From contig JADGOR010000008.1 of NCBI GenBank assembly GCA_017882855.1, forward strand, positions 1 to 39,066: DNA of 39,066 nucleotides, given 5' to 3'. The notes below the pieces were generated by a model, which worked only from the letters and a program-made list of their open reading frames with translations, had not been told where the DNA came from and did no database searches. This document shows, piece after piece, positions 8,418 through 18,181 of this stretch. The position numbers and the translations under genes were made by a program. This stretch comes from Cellulomonas sp. GTDB taxonomy: Bacteria > Actinomycetota > Actinomycetes > Actinomycetales > Cellulomonadaceae. Numbering within the stretch: position 1 is the stretch's first letter; the number at the start of each line of letters is the position of its first letter.

Positions 8418-10283
8418 ATGTGCGGAATCGTGGGGTACATCGGATCGCCCATACCGAGCGGTCGGCCGCTGGACGTGGTGATGGGCGGCCTTCGCCGCCT
8501 CGAGTACCGCGGCTATGACTCGGCCGGGGTGGCGGTCGTGACTGCCGACGGAGGCCCGCTCGCCATGGCCAAGAAGGCCGGCAAGCTGGTGAACCTCGAG
8601 GACTACCTGGCTGCGCAACCGCTGCCGCTCGGCACCGCCGCGATCGGGCACACCCGTTGGGCCACCCACGGGGCGCCCACCGACCTCAACGCGCACCCGC
8701 ACCTGGCGGACCGGGGTCGGCTGGCGGTCATCCACAACGGCATCATCGAGAACTTCGCGGTGCTCAAGGCGGAGCTTCTCGCGACGGGCGTCGTGTTCGC
8801 CTCGGAGACGGACACCGAGGTGGCCGCTCACCTGCTTGCGAAAGCGTTCGTTGAGACCCGCGACCTGGCCGAGGCGATGCGCATCGTCGCCCGTCGGCTC
8901 GAGGGCGCATTCACCCTCCTCGCGGTGCACGCAAACGTGCCGGACGTCGTGGTGGGTGCGCGACGCAACTCGCCGCTCGTCGTCGGCCTCGGCGACGGCG
9001 AGAACTTCCTCGGCAGTGACGTGAGCGCGTTCATCGAACACACCCGGGACGCCCTCGAGCTCGGGCAGGACCAGGTTGTCACGATCACCTCGGACGGCGT
9101 GGCCGTCACCGACTTCTACGGCGGCGCGGTCACCCCGCGCCGGTTCACGGTGGACTGGGACGCCACCGCGGCCGAGAAGGGCGGCTTCCGCTCCTTCATG
9201 GACAAGGAGATCCACGACGAGCCGAAGGCAGTCGCGGACACCCTGCTCGGACGCACCGATCCCGCCGGGGGTCTGATCCTGGATGACCTGCGGATCAACG
9301 AAGCAGTGCTGCGCGCGGTGGACAAGATCGTCGTGGTCGCGTGCGGCACCGCTGCCTACGCCGGGCACGTGGCGAAGTACGCGATCGAGCACTGGTGCCG
9401 GATCCCGGTCGAGGTGGAGCTCGCCCACGAGTTCCGCTACCGGGACCCGGTGGTCAACGAGAAGACGCTCGTCGTGGCGATCTCCCAGTCCGGCGAGACG
9501 ATGGACACGATCATGGCGGTGCGGCACGCGCGCGAGCAGGGTGCGAAGGTGCTCGCCATCTGCAACACGTACGGATCGACCATCCCGCGCGAGTCCGACG
9601 CCGTGCTGTACACCCATGCCGGCCCGGAGATAGCGGTCGCGTCGACCAAAGCGTTCTTGGCGCAGATCACCGCCACCTATCTCCTCGGCCTGTACCTGGC
9701 GCAGCTGCGCGGCAACAAGTTCCCGGACGAGATCCGCGAGATCCTCACGCAGCTGCACGCGATGCCCGACAAGATCCAGTCGGTGATCGACCACGCGGGG
9801 CCGGTGCGGGAGCTCGCGCGGTCCATGCGCGATGCGGAGTCGGTGCTCTTCCTCGGCCGGCACGTCGGCTTCCCCGTCGCGCTCGAGGGAGCGCTCAAGC
9901 TCAAGGAGCTCGCCTACATCCACGCGGAAGGGTTTGCCGCGGGCGAGCTCAAGCACGGTCCCATCGCGCTGATCGACGAGGGCCAGCCGGTGTTCGTCAT
10001 CGTGCCGTCCTCGAGCGGGCGCGACTCGGTGCACGACAAGGTCATCTCGAACATCCAGGAGATCCGCGCGCGCGGCGCTCGCACCATGGTCATCGCGGAG
10101 GAGGGCGACACGGCGGTCGAACCGTTCGGGGATGACGTCTTCTTCGTTCCCGCGACGCCGACGCTGCTCGCCCCGCTGGTCTCCGTCGTCCCGCTGCAGA
10201 TCTTCGCGTGCGAGCTCGCGACGGCCCGCGGTCTCGACGTCGACCAGCCACGCAACCTGGCGAAGTCCGTCACGGTCGAGTGA
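8418..10283 (+). CDS. glmS: Glutamine--fructose-6-phosphate aminotransferase (isomerizing)
   Basis: Makes glucosamine-6-phosphate from fructose-6-phosphate and glutamine, the entry to amino sugar synthesis. The N-terminal Ntn glutaminase starts MCGIVGYIG, with Cys as the catalytic residue after Met removal; the motif [14 protein letters not shown] follows. Two SIS sugar-binding domains follow ([19 protein letters not shown], and [20 protein letters not shown]). The end NLAKSVTVE is canonical. Length 621 residues is normal. It is divergent from coaA with 70 bp between start codons, and acpS follows 23 bp downstream. Confidence 0.97.
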   Translation: MCGIVGYIGSPIPSGRPLDVVMGGLRRLEYRGYDSAGVAVVTADGGPLAMAKKAGKLVNLEDYLAAQPLPLGTAAIGHTRWATHGAPTDLNAHPHLADRGRLAVIHNGIIENFAVLKAELLATGVVFASETDTEVAAHLLAKAFVETRDLAEAMRIVARRLEGAFTLLAVHANVPDVVVGARRNSPLVVGLGDGENFLGSDVSAFIEHTRDALELGQDQVVTITSDGVAVTDFYGGAVTPRRFTVDWDATAAEKGGFRSFMDKEIHDEPKAVADTLLGRTDPAGGLILDDLRINEAVLRAVDKIVVVACGTAAYAGHVAKYAIEHWCRIPVEVELAHEFRYRDPVVNEKTLVVAISQSGETMDTIMAVRHAREQGAKVLAICNTYGSTIPRESDAVLYTHAGPEIAVASTKAFLAQITATYLLGLYLAQLRGNKFPDEIREILTQLHAMPDKIQSVIDHAGPVRELARSMRDAESVLFLGRHVGFPVALEGALKLKELAYIHAEGFAAGELKHGPIALIDEGQPVFVIVPSSSGRDSVHDKVISNIQEIRARGARTMVIAEEGDTAVEPFGDDVFFVPATPTLLAPLVSVVPLQIFACELATARGLDVDQPRNLAKSVTVE

Positions 10284-10306
10284 GTCGCTGAGGGGACGGC
10301 GAAGCC

Positions 10307-10663
10307 GTGATCATCGGGGTCGGGATCGACGTGGTGGACGTCGCTCGCTTTGTCGCGACCCTTGCCCGCGCGCCGCGACTGGTCCTGCGACTGTTCACCG
10401 CTGAGGAACGGGAGCTGCCGCCGGCCTCGTTGGCGGCGCGGTTCGCCGCGAAGGAAGCCTGCGCGAAGGCGCTGGGAGCCCCTGCCGGGCTGCGCTGGCT
10501 CGATGCGAGCGTGTCGCGCGGGCCGGCCCGCGAGCCGTCGCTGCGGATCTCCGGCACGGTGCTGGCCCGAGCGCAGATCCTCGGCGTGGACCGCTTCCAC
10601 CTCTCCATGTCGCATGACGCCGGCATCGCGTCGGCCATCGTCATCGCGGAACGAGGGGACTGA
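10307..10663 (+). CDS. acpS: Holo-[acyl-carrier-protein] synthase
   Basis: Transfers 4'-phosphopantetheine from CoA to acyl carrier protein. The 118-residue protein has the magnesium-binding start [12 protein letters not shown] (Asp8) and [13 protein letters not shown], the two signature motifs, followed by [18 protein letters not shown]. The GTG at 10307 starts directly at the family N-terminus. It sits between glmS and nnr, the usual actinobacterial order, with coaA (the CoA pathway) close by. Confidence 0.95.
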   Translation: MIIGVGIDVVDVARFVATLARAPRLVLRLFTAEERELPPASLAARFAAKEACAKALGAPAGLRWLDASVSRGPAREPSLRISGTVLARAQILGVDRFHLSMSHDAGIASAIVIAERGD

Positions 10664-10666
10664 GCC

Positions 10667-12283
10667 GTGCTCCGCGCATACACCGCCGCCCAGGTGCGAT
10701 CCGCCGAGGAGCCGCTTCTTGCCGCCCTCGGTGACGGTCTGATGGAGCGCGCCGCGTTCGGTCTCGCCATGGTTGTACTGCGCGGGTTGAAGCAACGCCG
10801 TGGCCGGGTGCGCGGTTCGCGCGTGGTCCTGCTCGTGGGCGCGGGCAACAACGGTGGAGACGCGCTGCATGCAGGCGCGCTCTTGGCCCGGCGCGGAGCA
10901 TCCGTGCTGGCAGTGACGGTGGCGGCGCGCGTGCACGCCGCGGGTCGGGCCGCGCTCCTGCGGGCCGGTGGGCGGGTGGTGAGCGTGGCCGAGGACGGCG
11001 CGGACGAGCCGGTGTGGCTCGGCGATGCGGTTGCCGAGGCCTTCACCGCCGACGTCGTTCTCGACGCCCTGGTCGGCATCGGCGGAGCGGGGCCGCTGCG
11101 TGGTCCGGCCGGGCGGCTCGTGGCCGTCCTCGCCGGCCTCATCTGCGCCGAGGAGTACGGGTCACCGTGGGTGGTGGCTGTGGACGTGCCGAGCGGCATC
11201 GGCGTCGACGACGGCACTGTCGTCGGTCCCGTGCTCCCCGCTGGCCTCACGGTCGCGTTCGGGGCGAGGAAGCCCGGTCTGCTGCTGCCGCCTGCGCGAG
11301 AGCTGGCGGGTCACGTCCAGGTGGTCGACATCGGTCTGGTGCCCGGCCTGGTGGGCGGCGGCGAGCCGGCCGTCGCGAGCCTCGAGACGGCGGATGTGGC
11401 GGCACTCTGGCCGGTGCCGGGCAGCCGCGACGACAAGTACTCGCGGGGTGTGCTCGGGGTGGTGGCCGGTAGTGAGCGGTTCCCGGGCGCGGCGGTGCTC
11501 GCGACGAGCGCGGCGGTGCGCGCCGGTGCCGGCATGGTCCGATACCTCGGCCCGAGATCGGCATCGCTCGCGGTGCTGGCTGCCCGGCCCGAGGTGGTGA
11601 CGGCTGACGGCCAGGTTCAGGCATGGCTGCTCGGGCCCGGTGTCGATCCGCTCGATCGGGAGCAGGCGGACCGGGTCACCCGGGTGCTCGCTTCAGCGCT
11701 CGACGGCCGCCCGGTTCCCGTCGTGGTCGACGCCGGTGCCCTCGAGCTGCTCCCCGAGACGTGCGCCGAGCACGTCGTGCTCACCCCGCACGCGGGCGAG
11801 CTCGCGCGGCTGCTCGCTGCGCGCGGCCGGGCGACCGAGCGCGGCGCGGTGGAGGCTGAACCGCTCCGGTTCGCGCGGCTGGCCAGCCGGTTGACCGGCG
11901 CGACCATCCTGCTCAAGGGCTCGACGACGATCGTCGTCTCCCCGAACGGCGCCGTTCTGGCGCAAGGGGGCGCTCCGGCCTGGCTGGCCACCGCGGGTGC
12001 GGGAGACGTTCTCGCGGGGGTGCTCGGGGCATTGCTCGCGGCGCACGGCCCGCGGGTCATCGCGGAGCCCGGACTGGCCGCGCGTCTGGCCGCGTCCGCC
12101 GCCCTGGTGCACGGTCGGGCGGCTCGCCGGGCGTCGGTCGGCTGCGCGTCGAGGCGCGGCGTATCGACCTGGTCGAGTGCCGTCGAGGTGGCGAGTGCGC
12201 CGCTCGGTCCGATTTCCGCGCTCGACGTGGCCGAGGCGCTCCCCGGGACGATCGCCGCTCTGCTGGCCCGGCCGGCGCGGTGA
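10667..12283 (+). CDS. nnr: Bifunctional NAD(P)H-hydrate epimerase / dehydratase
   Basis: Repairs hydrated NADH and NADPH. The N-terminal half (to about 230) is the YjeF_N epimerase with GAGNNGGDALHAGALLA and VDVPSGIGVDDG. The C-terminal half (about 240-538) is the ADP- or ATP-dependent dehydratase of the carbohydrate-kinase fold, with VVDAGALELLPE, LTPHAGELARLL, LLKGSTTIV and the nucleotide motif ATAGAGDVLAG. 538 residues is normal for a fused Nnr. GTG 10667 follows an AGGGG site three bases after acpS ends. Its stop overlaps the next gene by four bases. Confidence 0.95.
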   Translation: MLRAYTAAQVRSAEEPLLAALGDGLMERAAFGLAMVVLRGLKQRRGRVRGSRVVLLVGAGNNGGDALHAGALLARRGASVLAVTVAARVHAAGRAALLRAGGRVVSVAEDGADEPVWLGDAVAEAFTADVVLDALVGIGGAGPLRGPAGRLVAVLAGLICAEEYGSPWVVAVDVPSGIGVDDGTVVGPVLPAGLTVAFGARKPGLLLPPARELAGHVQVVDIGLVPGLVGGGEPAVASLETADVAALWPVPGSRDDKYSRGVLGVVAGSERFPGAAVLATSAAVRAGAGMVRYLGPRSASLAVLAARPEVVTADGQVQAWLLGPGVDPLDREQADRVTRVLASALDGRPVPVVVDAGALELLPETCAEHVVLTPHAGELARLLAARGRATERGAVEAEPLRFARLASRLTGATILLKGSTTIVVSPNGAVLAQGGAPAWLATAGAGDVLAGVLGALLAAHGPRVIAEPGLAARLAASAALVHGRAARRASVGCASRRGVSTWSSAVEVASAPLGPISALDVAEALPGTIAALLARPAR

Positions 12284-12972
12284 CCGGTCGGTCCGAACGC
12301 CCCGAGATCCGCTCGTTCGAGCAGGCGATCGCGAGCGCGCGCGTTCTGATGACGCGCGGGCGGCGGCGCACCCTCGGGATCGTCGGTGCGCCCGGAGCGG
12401 GCAAGTCGACCCTCGCAGCTGCGTTGGTTCGCGAGCTCGGCCCGAAGACCGCACTCGTCCCGATGGACGGCTTCCACCTGGCTCAGGCCGAGCTCGAGCG
12501 CCTCGGCAGGGCGGGACGCAAGGGCGCGCCGGACACCTTCGACACGGCCGGCTACGTCGCTCTGCTCCGGCGGCTGCCGGCCGCCGGCCAGGGTGAGGTC
12601 GTGTACGCGCCGCTGTTCAACCGCGACCTGGAGGAGCCGATCGCCGGCGCCGTCCCGGTGCCCCCCGAGGTCACCCTGGTGGTGACCGAGGGGAACTACC
12701 TGCTGCTCGGCGAGGGCGCCTGGGTCGACGTCCGAGGGCTTCTCGACGAGGCCTGGTTCATCACGGTCCCGGACGAGGATCGGCTCGAGCGCCTGGTCGC
12801 CCGGCACTTGGCGGGTGGCAAGAGTCCCGCCGAGGCGTACGCGTGGGCGCATGGATCGGACCAGCGGAACGCAGAGCTCGTCGTCGCGACAGCCGACGCT
12901 GCTGATCGCTCGGTGTCGGCCGGGGTGGTCGCCGAGGTTCACCGGCGAGTGATGGAAGACTGGGCGCCGTGA
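12280..12972 (+). CDS. Nucleoside/nucleotide kinase family protein
   Basis: A 230-residue P-loop kinase of the phosphoribulokinase/uridine kinase fold. The Walker A motif is GAPGAGKST (36-44). VPMDGFHLAQAELERLG follows, and VVTEGNYLLLGEGAW has the late-strand EGNY(L) motif seen in pantothenate-kinase-like and fructose-transport-associated kinases; the region KGAPDTFD also fits. The substrate cannot be assigned from sequence. It is fused into the operon by GTGA overlaps with nnr upstream and alr downstream. Confidence 0.85.
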   Translation: MTGRSERPEIRSFEQAIASARVLMTRGRRRTLGIVGAPGAGKSTLAAALVRELGPKTALVPMDGFHLAQAELERLGRAGRKGAPDTFDTAGYVALLRRLPAAGQGEVVYAPLFNRDLEEPIAGAVPVPPEVTLVVTEGNYLLLGEGAWVDVRGLLDEAWFITVPDEDRLERLVARHLAGGKSPAEAYAWAHGSDQRNAELVVATADAADRSVSAGVVAEVHRRVMEDWAP

Positions 12973-14105
12973 GCAGCTACCCCGCCCGCGCCGTCGTCGA
13001 TCTTGCGGCGATCCGCGCCAATGTCGAGACCCTGGCGGCGCGCGCGCCGTCCGCGCAGGTGATGGCGGTGGTCAAGGCGGACGGCTACGGGCACGGCCTG
13101 GTGCCGAGCGCCCGCGCTGCCCTCGCGGGCGGCGCCTCGTGGCTCGGCGCCGCCCACGTCTCGGAGGCACTCGCGCTGCGCGCGGCCGGCCTCGACGCCC
13201 GGATCCTGACCTGGCTGTATGCACCGGGCGCGCCGCTCGCCGAGGCCGTCGCGGCGGACGTCGACGTCTCCGTCTCGGCGCCCTGGGCGCTCGACGAGGT
13301 CGTGGCGGGTGCCCGGCAGGTCGGCCGCACCGCGCGGGTCCACCTCAAGGTGGACACCGGGCTGGGGCGCAGCGGGTCGATGCCGTCGGAGTTCCCGGCG
13401 CTGCTCGACGCCGCGCTGCGCGCCGAAGCGTCCGGCGAGGTGCGCGTCGTCGGCATCTGGTCGCACTTCGCGTGGGCCGACGCGCCGCAGCACCCCACCG
13501 TCCGGGCGCAAGCGGAGGTCTTCGCCGCGATGGTCGGGCTCGCCGAGAGCCGAGGCGCCCGGCTCGAGGTGCGGCACCTGGCGAACTCCGCGGCGACGCT
13601 GACGAACCCGGCCGTGCACTACGACCTGGTCCGACCCGGCATCGCCGTCTACGGCCTCTCGCCGATGCCGGACCTGGCCGACGCGGCCGAGCTCGGCCTG
13701 GTGCCGGCGATGACCCTCGAGGCCGAGCTGGCGCTGGTCAAGCGGGTGCCGGCCGGTCAGGGGGTCGCGTACGGGCACCTGTACACGACGGCCGCCGAGA
13801 CGATGCTCGGGCTGGTCCCCCTCGGCTACGCGGACGGCATCCCGCGGCACGCCTCCGAGCGCGGGCCGGTGCTGGTCGGCGACCGGCGGCTGACCGTCGC
13901 CGGGCGCATCTGCATGGACCAGTTCGTCCTCGACCTCGGCCCCGAGGCTCGCGAGAGCGCGGGGGACCGGGTGGTGCTGTTCGGTCCGGGAACCGCCGGC
14001 GAGCCGACCGCGGAGGACTGGGCCCGCGCGTCCGGCACGATCGGATACGAGATCGTCACCCGGATCGGCGCTCGGGTGCCGCGGGTCTACGTGGGGACAG
14101 AGTGA
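12969..14105 (+). CDS. alr: Alanine racemase
   Basis: PLP-dependent conversion of L- to D-alanine for peptidoglycan. PLP Lys36 is in VVKADGYGHG. The barrel motifs HLKVDTGLGRSG and RPGIAVYGLSP and the C-terminal catalytic Tyr in LGYADGIPR are present, as is RICMDQFVLDLG. 378 residues is typical. The GTG start overlaps the stop of the kinase gene. tsaE follows 16 bp later, as in mycobacteria. Confidence 0.96.
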   Translation: MSSYPARAVVDLAAIRANVETLAARAPSAQVMAVVKADGYGHGLVPSARAALAGGASWLGAAHVSEALALRAAGLDARILTWLYAPGAPLAEAVAADVDVSVSAPWALDEVVAGARQVGRTARVHLKVDTGLGRSGSMPSEFPALLDAALRAEASGEVRVVGIWSHFAWADAPQHPTVRAQAEVFAAMVGLAESRGARLEVRHLANSAATLTNPAVHYDLVRPGIAVYGLSPMPDLADAAELGLVPAMTLEAELALVKRVPAGQGVAYGHLYTTAAETMLGLVPLGYADGIPRHASERGPVLVGDRRLTVAGRICMDQFVLDLGPEARESAGDRVVLFGPGTAGEPTAEDWARASGTIGYEIVTRIGARVPRVYVGTE

Positions 14106-14121
14106 CGCGCGCGGGGCAGCG

Positions 14122-14631
14122 GTGACGACCAGCCGGGTGGAGCTGCCGGACGCCGACGCGACCCGGGCCTTCGGGGCCGCCCTGGCAGGCGTGCTGCGCG
14201 CGGGTGATCTCGTCGTGCTGACCGGGGAGCTCGGCGCCGGCAAGACGACCCTGGCCCAGGGCCTCGGCGCTGGCCTCGGGGTGCGCGGTCAGGTGGCGTC
14301 CCCGACGTTCATCATCGCTCGGGTGCATCCTTCGATCTCCGGTGGACCCGCTCTCGTGCACGTCGATGCCTACCGGTTGACCTCGCTGGACGAGGTCGAG
14401 GCGCTTGATCTCGATGCGAGTCTCGACGAGTCCGTGACCGTCGTGGAGTGGGGTGCGGGCTTGGTCGAGTCGCTGACCGGGGACCGGCTCGAGGTGACGA
14501 TCCACCGTCCGCACGGCGCCGAGGGCGGCGACTCCTTCCTCGACGACGACGCCGAGGCCGGGGTGCGGCACGTCACGGTCACCGCTGTCGGGGATCGCTG
14601 GGCGGGCGTCGAGCTCCCCGCTGCGCCGTAG
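14122..14631 (+). CDS. tsaE: tRNA t6A biosynthesis ATPase TsaE
   Basis: Small ATPase that works with TsaB and TsaD to transfer the threonylcarbamoyl group to A37 of tRNAs. Walker A is GELGAGKTT (35-43), followed by QGLGAGLGVRGQVASPTFI, VDAYRL and VVEWGAGL, all family motifs. The product is 169 residues. Its TAG stop is reused as the first three bases of the predicted tsaB -10 box. Confidence 0.94.
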   Translation: MTTSRVELPDADATRAFGAALAGVLRAGDLVVLTGELGAGKTTLAQGLGAGLGVRGQVASPTFIIARVHPSISGGPALVHVDAYRLTSLDEVEALDLDASLDESVTVVEWGAGLVESLTGDRLEVTIHRPHGAEGGDSFLDDDAEAGVRHVTVTAVGDRWAGVELPAAP

Positions 14632-14634
14632 GCT
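14629..14634 (+). promoter_or_regulatory. -10 box of a possible leaderless tsaB promoter
   Basis: TAGGCT ends six bases before the tsaB GTG (14641). The stop codon of tsaE (TAG) forms its first half. No ribosome binding site is visible for tsaB. Confidence 0.5.
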
Positions 14635-14640
14635 GGACCG

Positions 14641-15315
14641 GTGCCCTATCTCGCGATCGACACGTCCTCCGCGGTCGCCGTGGCGATCGTGGCCGACGAC
14701 GGCGCGACCCTGTGCGCGGCCAGCGCGCTCGAGCCCCGGCGGCACGCCGAGCTGCTGGCGATCATGATCTCCGACGTGCTTCGGGACTCGGGGGTGGCGC
14801 GTGACGAGCTGGTCGGCGTGGTGGCCGGGACCGGCCCGGCACCCTTCACGGGGCTCCGGGTGGGCCTGGTCACGGCTCAGACGCTCGGGTTCGCACTCGG
14901 CGTGCCGGTTCATGGCGTGAGCAGCCTGGACGCGCTCGCCGCGGGCGCGGTCCGAGCGCTCGCGCTGCCCACGGGCGTCGAGGTGCTCGCGACTGGGGAT
15001 GCGCGCCGCCGAGAGGTCTACTGGGCCCGGTACCGGGTCAGCGAGACGCCCGGGATCGAACTTCTCGCGGGTCCTGGTGTGGCTCGCGCGGCGGCTCTGG
15101 TGGCGAACGGGATGGCAGCGGGCGCCGTCGTCGTCGGGCGAGGTGCGGCCGGCTACCCGGCCGAGCTTCCGTCGGCCGAAGGAGCGCCGCTCGACCCTGA
15201 TCCGGCCGATCTGGTGCGGCTGGCACTCTCGCGGCTCGCCGCCGGCGAGGTCCTGCCGACGGAGCCGCTGTACCTGCGTCGGCCGGACGTGCACGGCACG
15301 CCGGCGCAACCGTGA
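14641..15315 (+). CDS. tsaB: tRNA t6A biosynthesis protein TsaB
   Basis: Scaffold partner of TsaD with an ASKHA fold. The start YLAIDTSSAVAVAIV and the segment VGVVAGTGPAPFTGLRVGLV, then GVSSLDALA, are family hallmarks. A DARRREVYWARY motif follows. The length of 224 residues is normal. Its TGA overlaps the rimI GTG (GTGA). Confidence 0.94.
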   Translation: MPYLAIDTSSAVAVAIVADDGATLCAASALEPRRHAELLAIMISDVLRDSGVARDELVGVVAGTGPAPFTGLRVGLVTAQTLGFALGVPVHGVSSLDALAAGAVRALALPTGVEVLATGDARRREVYWARYRVSETPGIELLAGPGVARAAALVANGMAAGAVVVGRGAAGYPAELPSAEGAPLDPDPADLVRLALSRLAAGEVLPTEPLYLRRPDVHGTPAQP

Positions 15316-15773
15316 CAGCGGTCCGGCGGATCCGGGACCTCGGCCCGGCGGACCTCGACTGGGTGGCCGAGCAGGAAGAGGCGATCTTCGGCCCCGCCGC
15401 GTGGTCGCGAGCCATGATCGAGGAGGACTTCCGCTTCCCCCGCAAGCGGCACATCGGTGTCGAGGACGACGGCGCGCTCGTCGGCTACGGCATGACGTCT
15501 TTCGACGGCGAGGCGCTGCACGTCCTCAACCTGGCCGTTCGTGCCGATGCGCGGAACCGCGGGAACGGGGCGGCTCTGCTCACCGCGATGGTCGAGCAGG
15601 CACGCGAGCTCGGCGCGAGCGAGATGTGGCTCGAAGTTCGCGTCGACAACGAAGCCGCCCACACGCTGTACGAGTCGTTCGGCTTCGTGCCGGTCCGGAT
15701 CAGGCCGCGCTACTACCAACCCGAGGATGTGGACGGGCTCGTGATGCGGCTACAGCTCGGGGATCAGGCCTAG
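15312..15773 (+). CDS. rimI: Ribosomal protein S18 alanine N-acetyltransferase
   Basis: GNAT-fold acetyltransferase. The acetyl-CoA loop is [10 protein letters not shown] (with [12 protein letters not shown] before it), followed by [18 protein letters not shown] and the RimI ending [15 protein letters not shown]. The protein has 153 residues. Position between tsaB and tsaD is the classic setting for rimI. The start GTG overlaps tsaB by four bases, indicating translational coupling. Confidence 0.92.
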   Translation: MTAVRRIRDLGPADLDWVAEQEEAIFGPAAWSRAMIEEDFRFPRKRHIGVEDDGALVGYGMTSFDGEALHVLNLAVRADARNRGNGAALLTAMVEQARELGASEMWLEVRVDNEAAHTLYESFGFVPVRIRPRYYQPEDVDGLVMRLQLGDQA

Positions 15774-15859
15774 ACCACCCGCGCGGCGTGCACTCCAGGG
15801 CCTGGTGGTGAGATCCGCCCGATCGGGCGAGGGGTACCGGGGGCCCCTCCTCCAGACCG

Positions 15860-15865
15860 TAGACT
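15860..15865 (+). promoter_or_regulatory. -10 box of a likely leaderless tsaD promoter
   Basis: TAGACT, identical to the glmS box, ends eight bases before the tsaD GTG (15874). No ribosome binding site is visible before this start. Confidence 0.55.
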
Positions 15866-15873
15866 CCTCACCC

Positions 15874-16923
15874 GTGAGTGCAGACGGATCGCTCGTCCTC
15901 GGCATCGAGACCTCGTGCGACGAGACCGGTGTGGCCCTGGTGCGTGGCACCGAGCTGTTGGTCGACGCGATCGCGAGCTCGGTCGACGAGCATGCCCGGT
16001 TCGGCGGGATCATCCCTGAGATCGCCTCGCGGGCCCACCTCGAGGCGATGGTGCCGACCCTCCGGCGCGCGCTCGCCCAGGCCGACGTCGATCTCGCCGA
16101 GGTCGACGCGATCGCGGTCACGGCGGGGCCCGGGCTGGTCGGCTCGCTCACCGTCGGCGCCGCCGCCGCAAAGGCGCTCTCCGTCGGCCTGGACATCCCG
16201 CTCTACGGGGTCAACCACGTGATCGGCCATGCCGCGGTCGACGAGCTCGTGCACGGCGAGTTCCCAGCGAGGGTGATGGCGCTCGTCGTCTCCGGCGGCC
16301 ACTCGTCACTGCTCTTGGTCGACGACATCGTCACCGGCATCACCGAGCTCGGTCAGACTCTCGATGACGCCGCCGGTGAGGCGTTCGACAAGGTCGGCCG
16401 GTTGCTGGGCCTGCCGTACCCGGGCGGTCCGCACATCGATCGCCTGGCGCGTGGCGGCAACCCCGAGGCGATCCGCTTTCCCCGCGGCCTCAGCCGGCGC
16501 GAGGACCTCGAGCGGCACCGCTACGACTTCTCCTTCTCGGGGCTCAAGACGGCGGTCGCTCGCTGGGTCGAGGCGCGCCAGGACGCGGGGGAGGAGATCC
16601 CGCTGGCCGACGTCGCTGCCTCGTTCGCTGCGTCGGTCGCCGACGTGCTGACCGCGAAGACGATCGCCGCGTGCCAGCGGCACGAGGTCGACACGCTCGT
16701 CATCGGCGGCGGTTTCTCGGCCAACTCGCAGCTGCGCGAGCTCGCCGCCGAGCGTTGTGCGGAGGCGGGGATCACGCTTCGCATCCCGCCGATCCGGTTC
16801 TGCACGGACAACGGCGCGATGATCGCGGCGCTCGGCGCAGCGGCGCTCCGTCGCGGGGTGGCGCCGTCAGATCTCGGCCTGCCGGTGGACTCCTCGATGC
16901 CGCTCACGCTGGTCACCCGGTAG
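15874..16923 (+). CDS. tsaD: tRNA N6-adenosine threonylcarbamoyltransferase TsaD
   Basis: Catalytic subunit of t6A37 formation. From GTG 15874 the product is 349 residues and starts just before [16 protein letters not shown], the family N-terminus. The metal-binding motif is NHVIGHA (His115 and His119); [33 protein letters not shown] and the C-terminal [12 protein letters not shown] follow. The frame is open to 15805, but the added residues match nothing and a -10 box lies within that stretch. The 100 bp before the start hold no other gene. Confidence 0.95.
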   Translation: MSADGSLVLGIETSCDETGVALVRGTELLVDAIASSVDEHARFGGIIPEIASRAHLEAMVPTLRRALAQADVDLAEVDAIAVTAGPGLVGSLTVGAAAAKALSVGLDIPLYGVNHVIGHAAVDELVHGEFPARVMALVVSGGHSSLLLVDDIVTGITELGQTLDDAAGEAFDKVGRLLGLPYPGGPHIDRLARGGNPEAIRFPRGLSRREDLERHRYDFSFSGLKTAVARWVEARQDAGEEIPLADVAASFAASVADVLTAKTIAACQRHEVDTLVIGGGFSANSQLRELAAERCAEAGITLRIPPIRFCTDNGAMIAALGAAALRRGVAPSDLGLPVDSSMPLTLVTR

Positions 16924-17001
16924 CGCCGTGCTCGGGTCCCCGCGGCCGGCGCCGCACCCCGGAGGCGGTCACGGCGCTCGTCGCGGTGCCTACCGGCCGC
17001 G

Positions 17002-17019
17002 CGACCGCTACAGCGGTCG
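17002..17019. repeat. Inverted repeat at the ybdK stop, possible terminator
   Basis: Arms CGACCGCT (17002-17009) and AGCGGTCG (17012-17019) flank two bases. It covers the stop codon of the minus-strand ligase gene, in the short gap between convergent genes. No T run. Confidence 0.35.
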
Positions 17020-18144
17020 ACCCGCCCGCATCTCGGCCACCAGGGACGACACGACGGAATCGAGCTCTCCGTTGTTGCGCCGGGCGACCGCCCGCTGCCG
17101 CTGGTAGGACGCGCCGCGGCGCAGGATCAGTCGCACGTCGGCCAGCTCCTTCGAGCAGCCGAGGCGCGCCGCGACCGGTTCGAGCACGGTCAGCCAGCGT
17201 GCGACGTCGTCGGTCACGAGCTTCTCGTTGCCCTCGGCATCGAGGATGACGATGGCGTCCATCCCGTACCGCGCCGAGCGCCACTTGTTCTCCTGGACGA
17301 ACCACGGCGGCAGGGTGGGCAGCTCCCGACCGGCGTCGAGCTCGCTCGAGAAGTGCTCCACCAGGCAGTGGGTGAGCGCGGAGAGGGAGAGCACCTCGGT
17401 GATGTTCGAGGCGCCATCGCAGATCCGCAGCTCGAGCGTCCCGAACCGGGGTGAGGGTCGCAGGTCCCAGCGGATCTCGCTCACGTCGTCGATCACGCCC
17501 GTGTGCAGCAGGTCGCCCGTGTAGGCCTCGAAGTCGGACCAGCGTTCGAACTGGAACGGCAGCCCTGCCGTCGGAAGCTGCTGGAACATCAGCGCCCGGT
17601 TCGACGCGTACCCGGTGTCCCGTCCGTCCCAGAACGGCGAGGAGGCCGAGAGCGACTGCAAGTGTGCGAACACGGTGAGCATGGCTCGCAGGATCGGCAG
17701 GACCTTCTCGCGGTCCTCGATCCCCACGTGCACGTGAACGCCGTAGATCAACATCTGGCGACCCCACCACTGGGTGCGGTCGATGAGGGTCGCGTAGCGC
17801 TTCTTGTCGGTGACCTTCTGCTGGGTCCACCGCGCGAACGGGTGGGTTCCGGCGCACATCAGCTCGACCCGCAGCGGGTCCGTGACCTGCCGGATCCGCT
17901 CGATGCTCCGTTCCAGGTCGACGCCCGCCTCGGCGACCGTCCGGCGCACGTCCGAGACGACCTCGACCGTGTTGAGCAGCAGTTCCTGGCGGATGTTCGG
18001 GTGCTCGCCGCCGTCGGCCGGGCGCACGTCGTCCAGCACCGTCTGGGCGACCTGGCGAAGGTCGCCGCTGTCGACGTCGACCAGCGCGAGCTCCCACTCG
18101 ATGCCGACGGTCGACCGCTCGGATCGCGCGAAGGGTATCTCCAC
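17008..18144 (-). CDS. YbdK-type carboxylate-amine ligase (glutamate--cysteine ligase 2 family)
   Basis: 378-residue member of the GCS2 family: STVGIEWELALVD at the N-terminus, LMCAGTHPFARW, YGVHVHVGIEDREKVLP and RPSPRFGTLELRICDGAS are conserved segments, and FVQENKWRSARYGMDA follows. Family members have weak glutamate-cysteine ligase activity in vitro and the physiological role is uncertain; mycothiol-making actinobacteria often carry one. The GTG at 18144 is the only start that fits the family. A methyltransferase gene ends 37 bp upstream on the same strand, so the two may be co-transcribed. Confidence 0.88.
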   Translation of the reverse strand: MEIPFARSERSTVGIEWELALVDVDSGDLRQVAQTVLDDVRPADGGEHPNIRQELLLNTVEVVSDVRRTVAEAGVDLERSIERIRQVTDPLRVELMCAGTHPFARWTQQKVTDKKRYATLIDRTQWWGRQMLIYGVHVHVGIEDREKVLPILRAMLTVFAHLQSLSASSPFWDGRDTGYASNRALMFQQLPTAGLPFQFERWSDFEAYTGDLLHTGVIDDVSEIRWDLRPSPRFGTLELRICDGASNITEVLSLSALTHCLVEHFSSELDAGRELPTLPPWFVQENKWRSARYGMDAIVILDAEGNEKLVTDDVARWLTVLEPVAARLGCSKELADVRLILRRGASYQRQRAVARRNNGELDSVVSSLVAEMRAGRPL

Positions 18145-18181
18145 GCGCCCATCCTGCCGCGTTGGGCCTCGACCGCGCTGC

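Noticed and set aside
8348-8452. 35-residue N-terminal extension of coaA
   Set aside because: It crosses the glmS start and promoter and has no family similarity; GTG 8347 gives the normal length.
15805-15873. 23-residue extension of TsaD
   Set aside because: It contains the TAGACT box and does not match the TsaD N-terminus, which begins just after GTG 15874.
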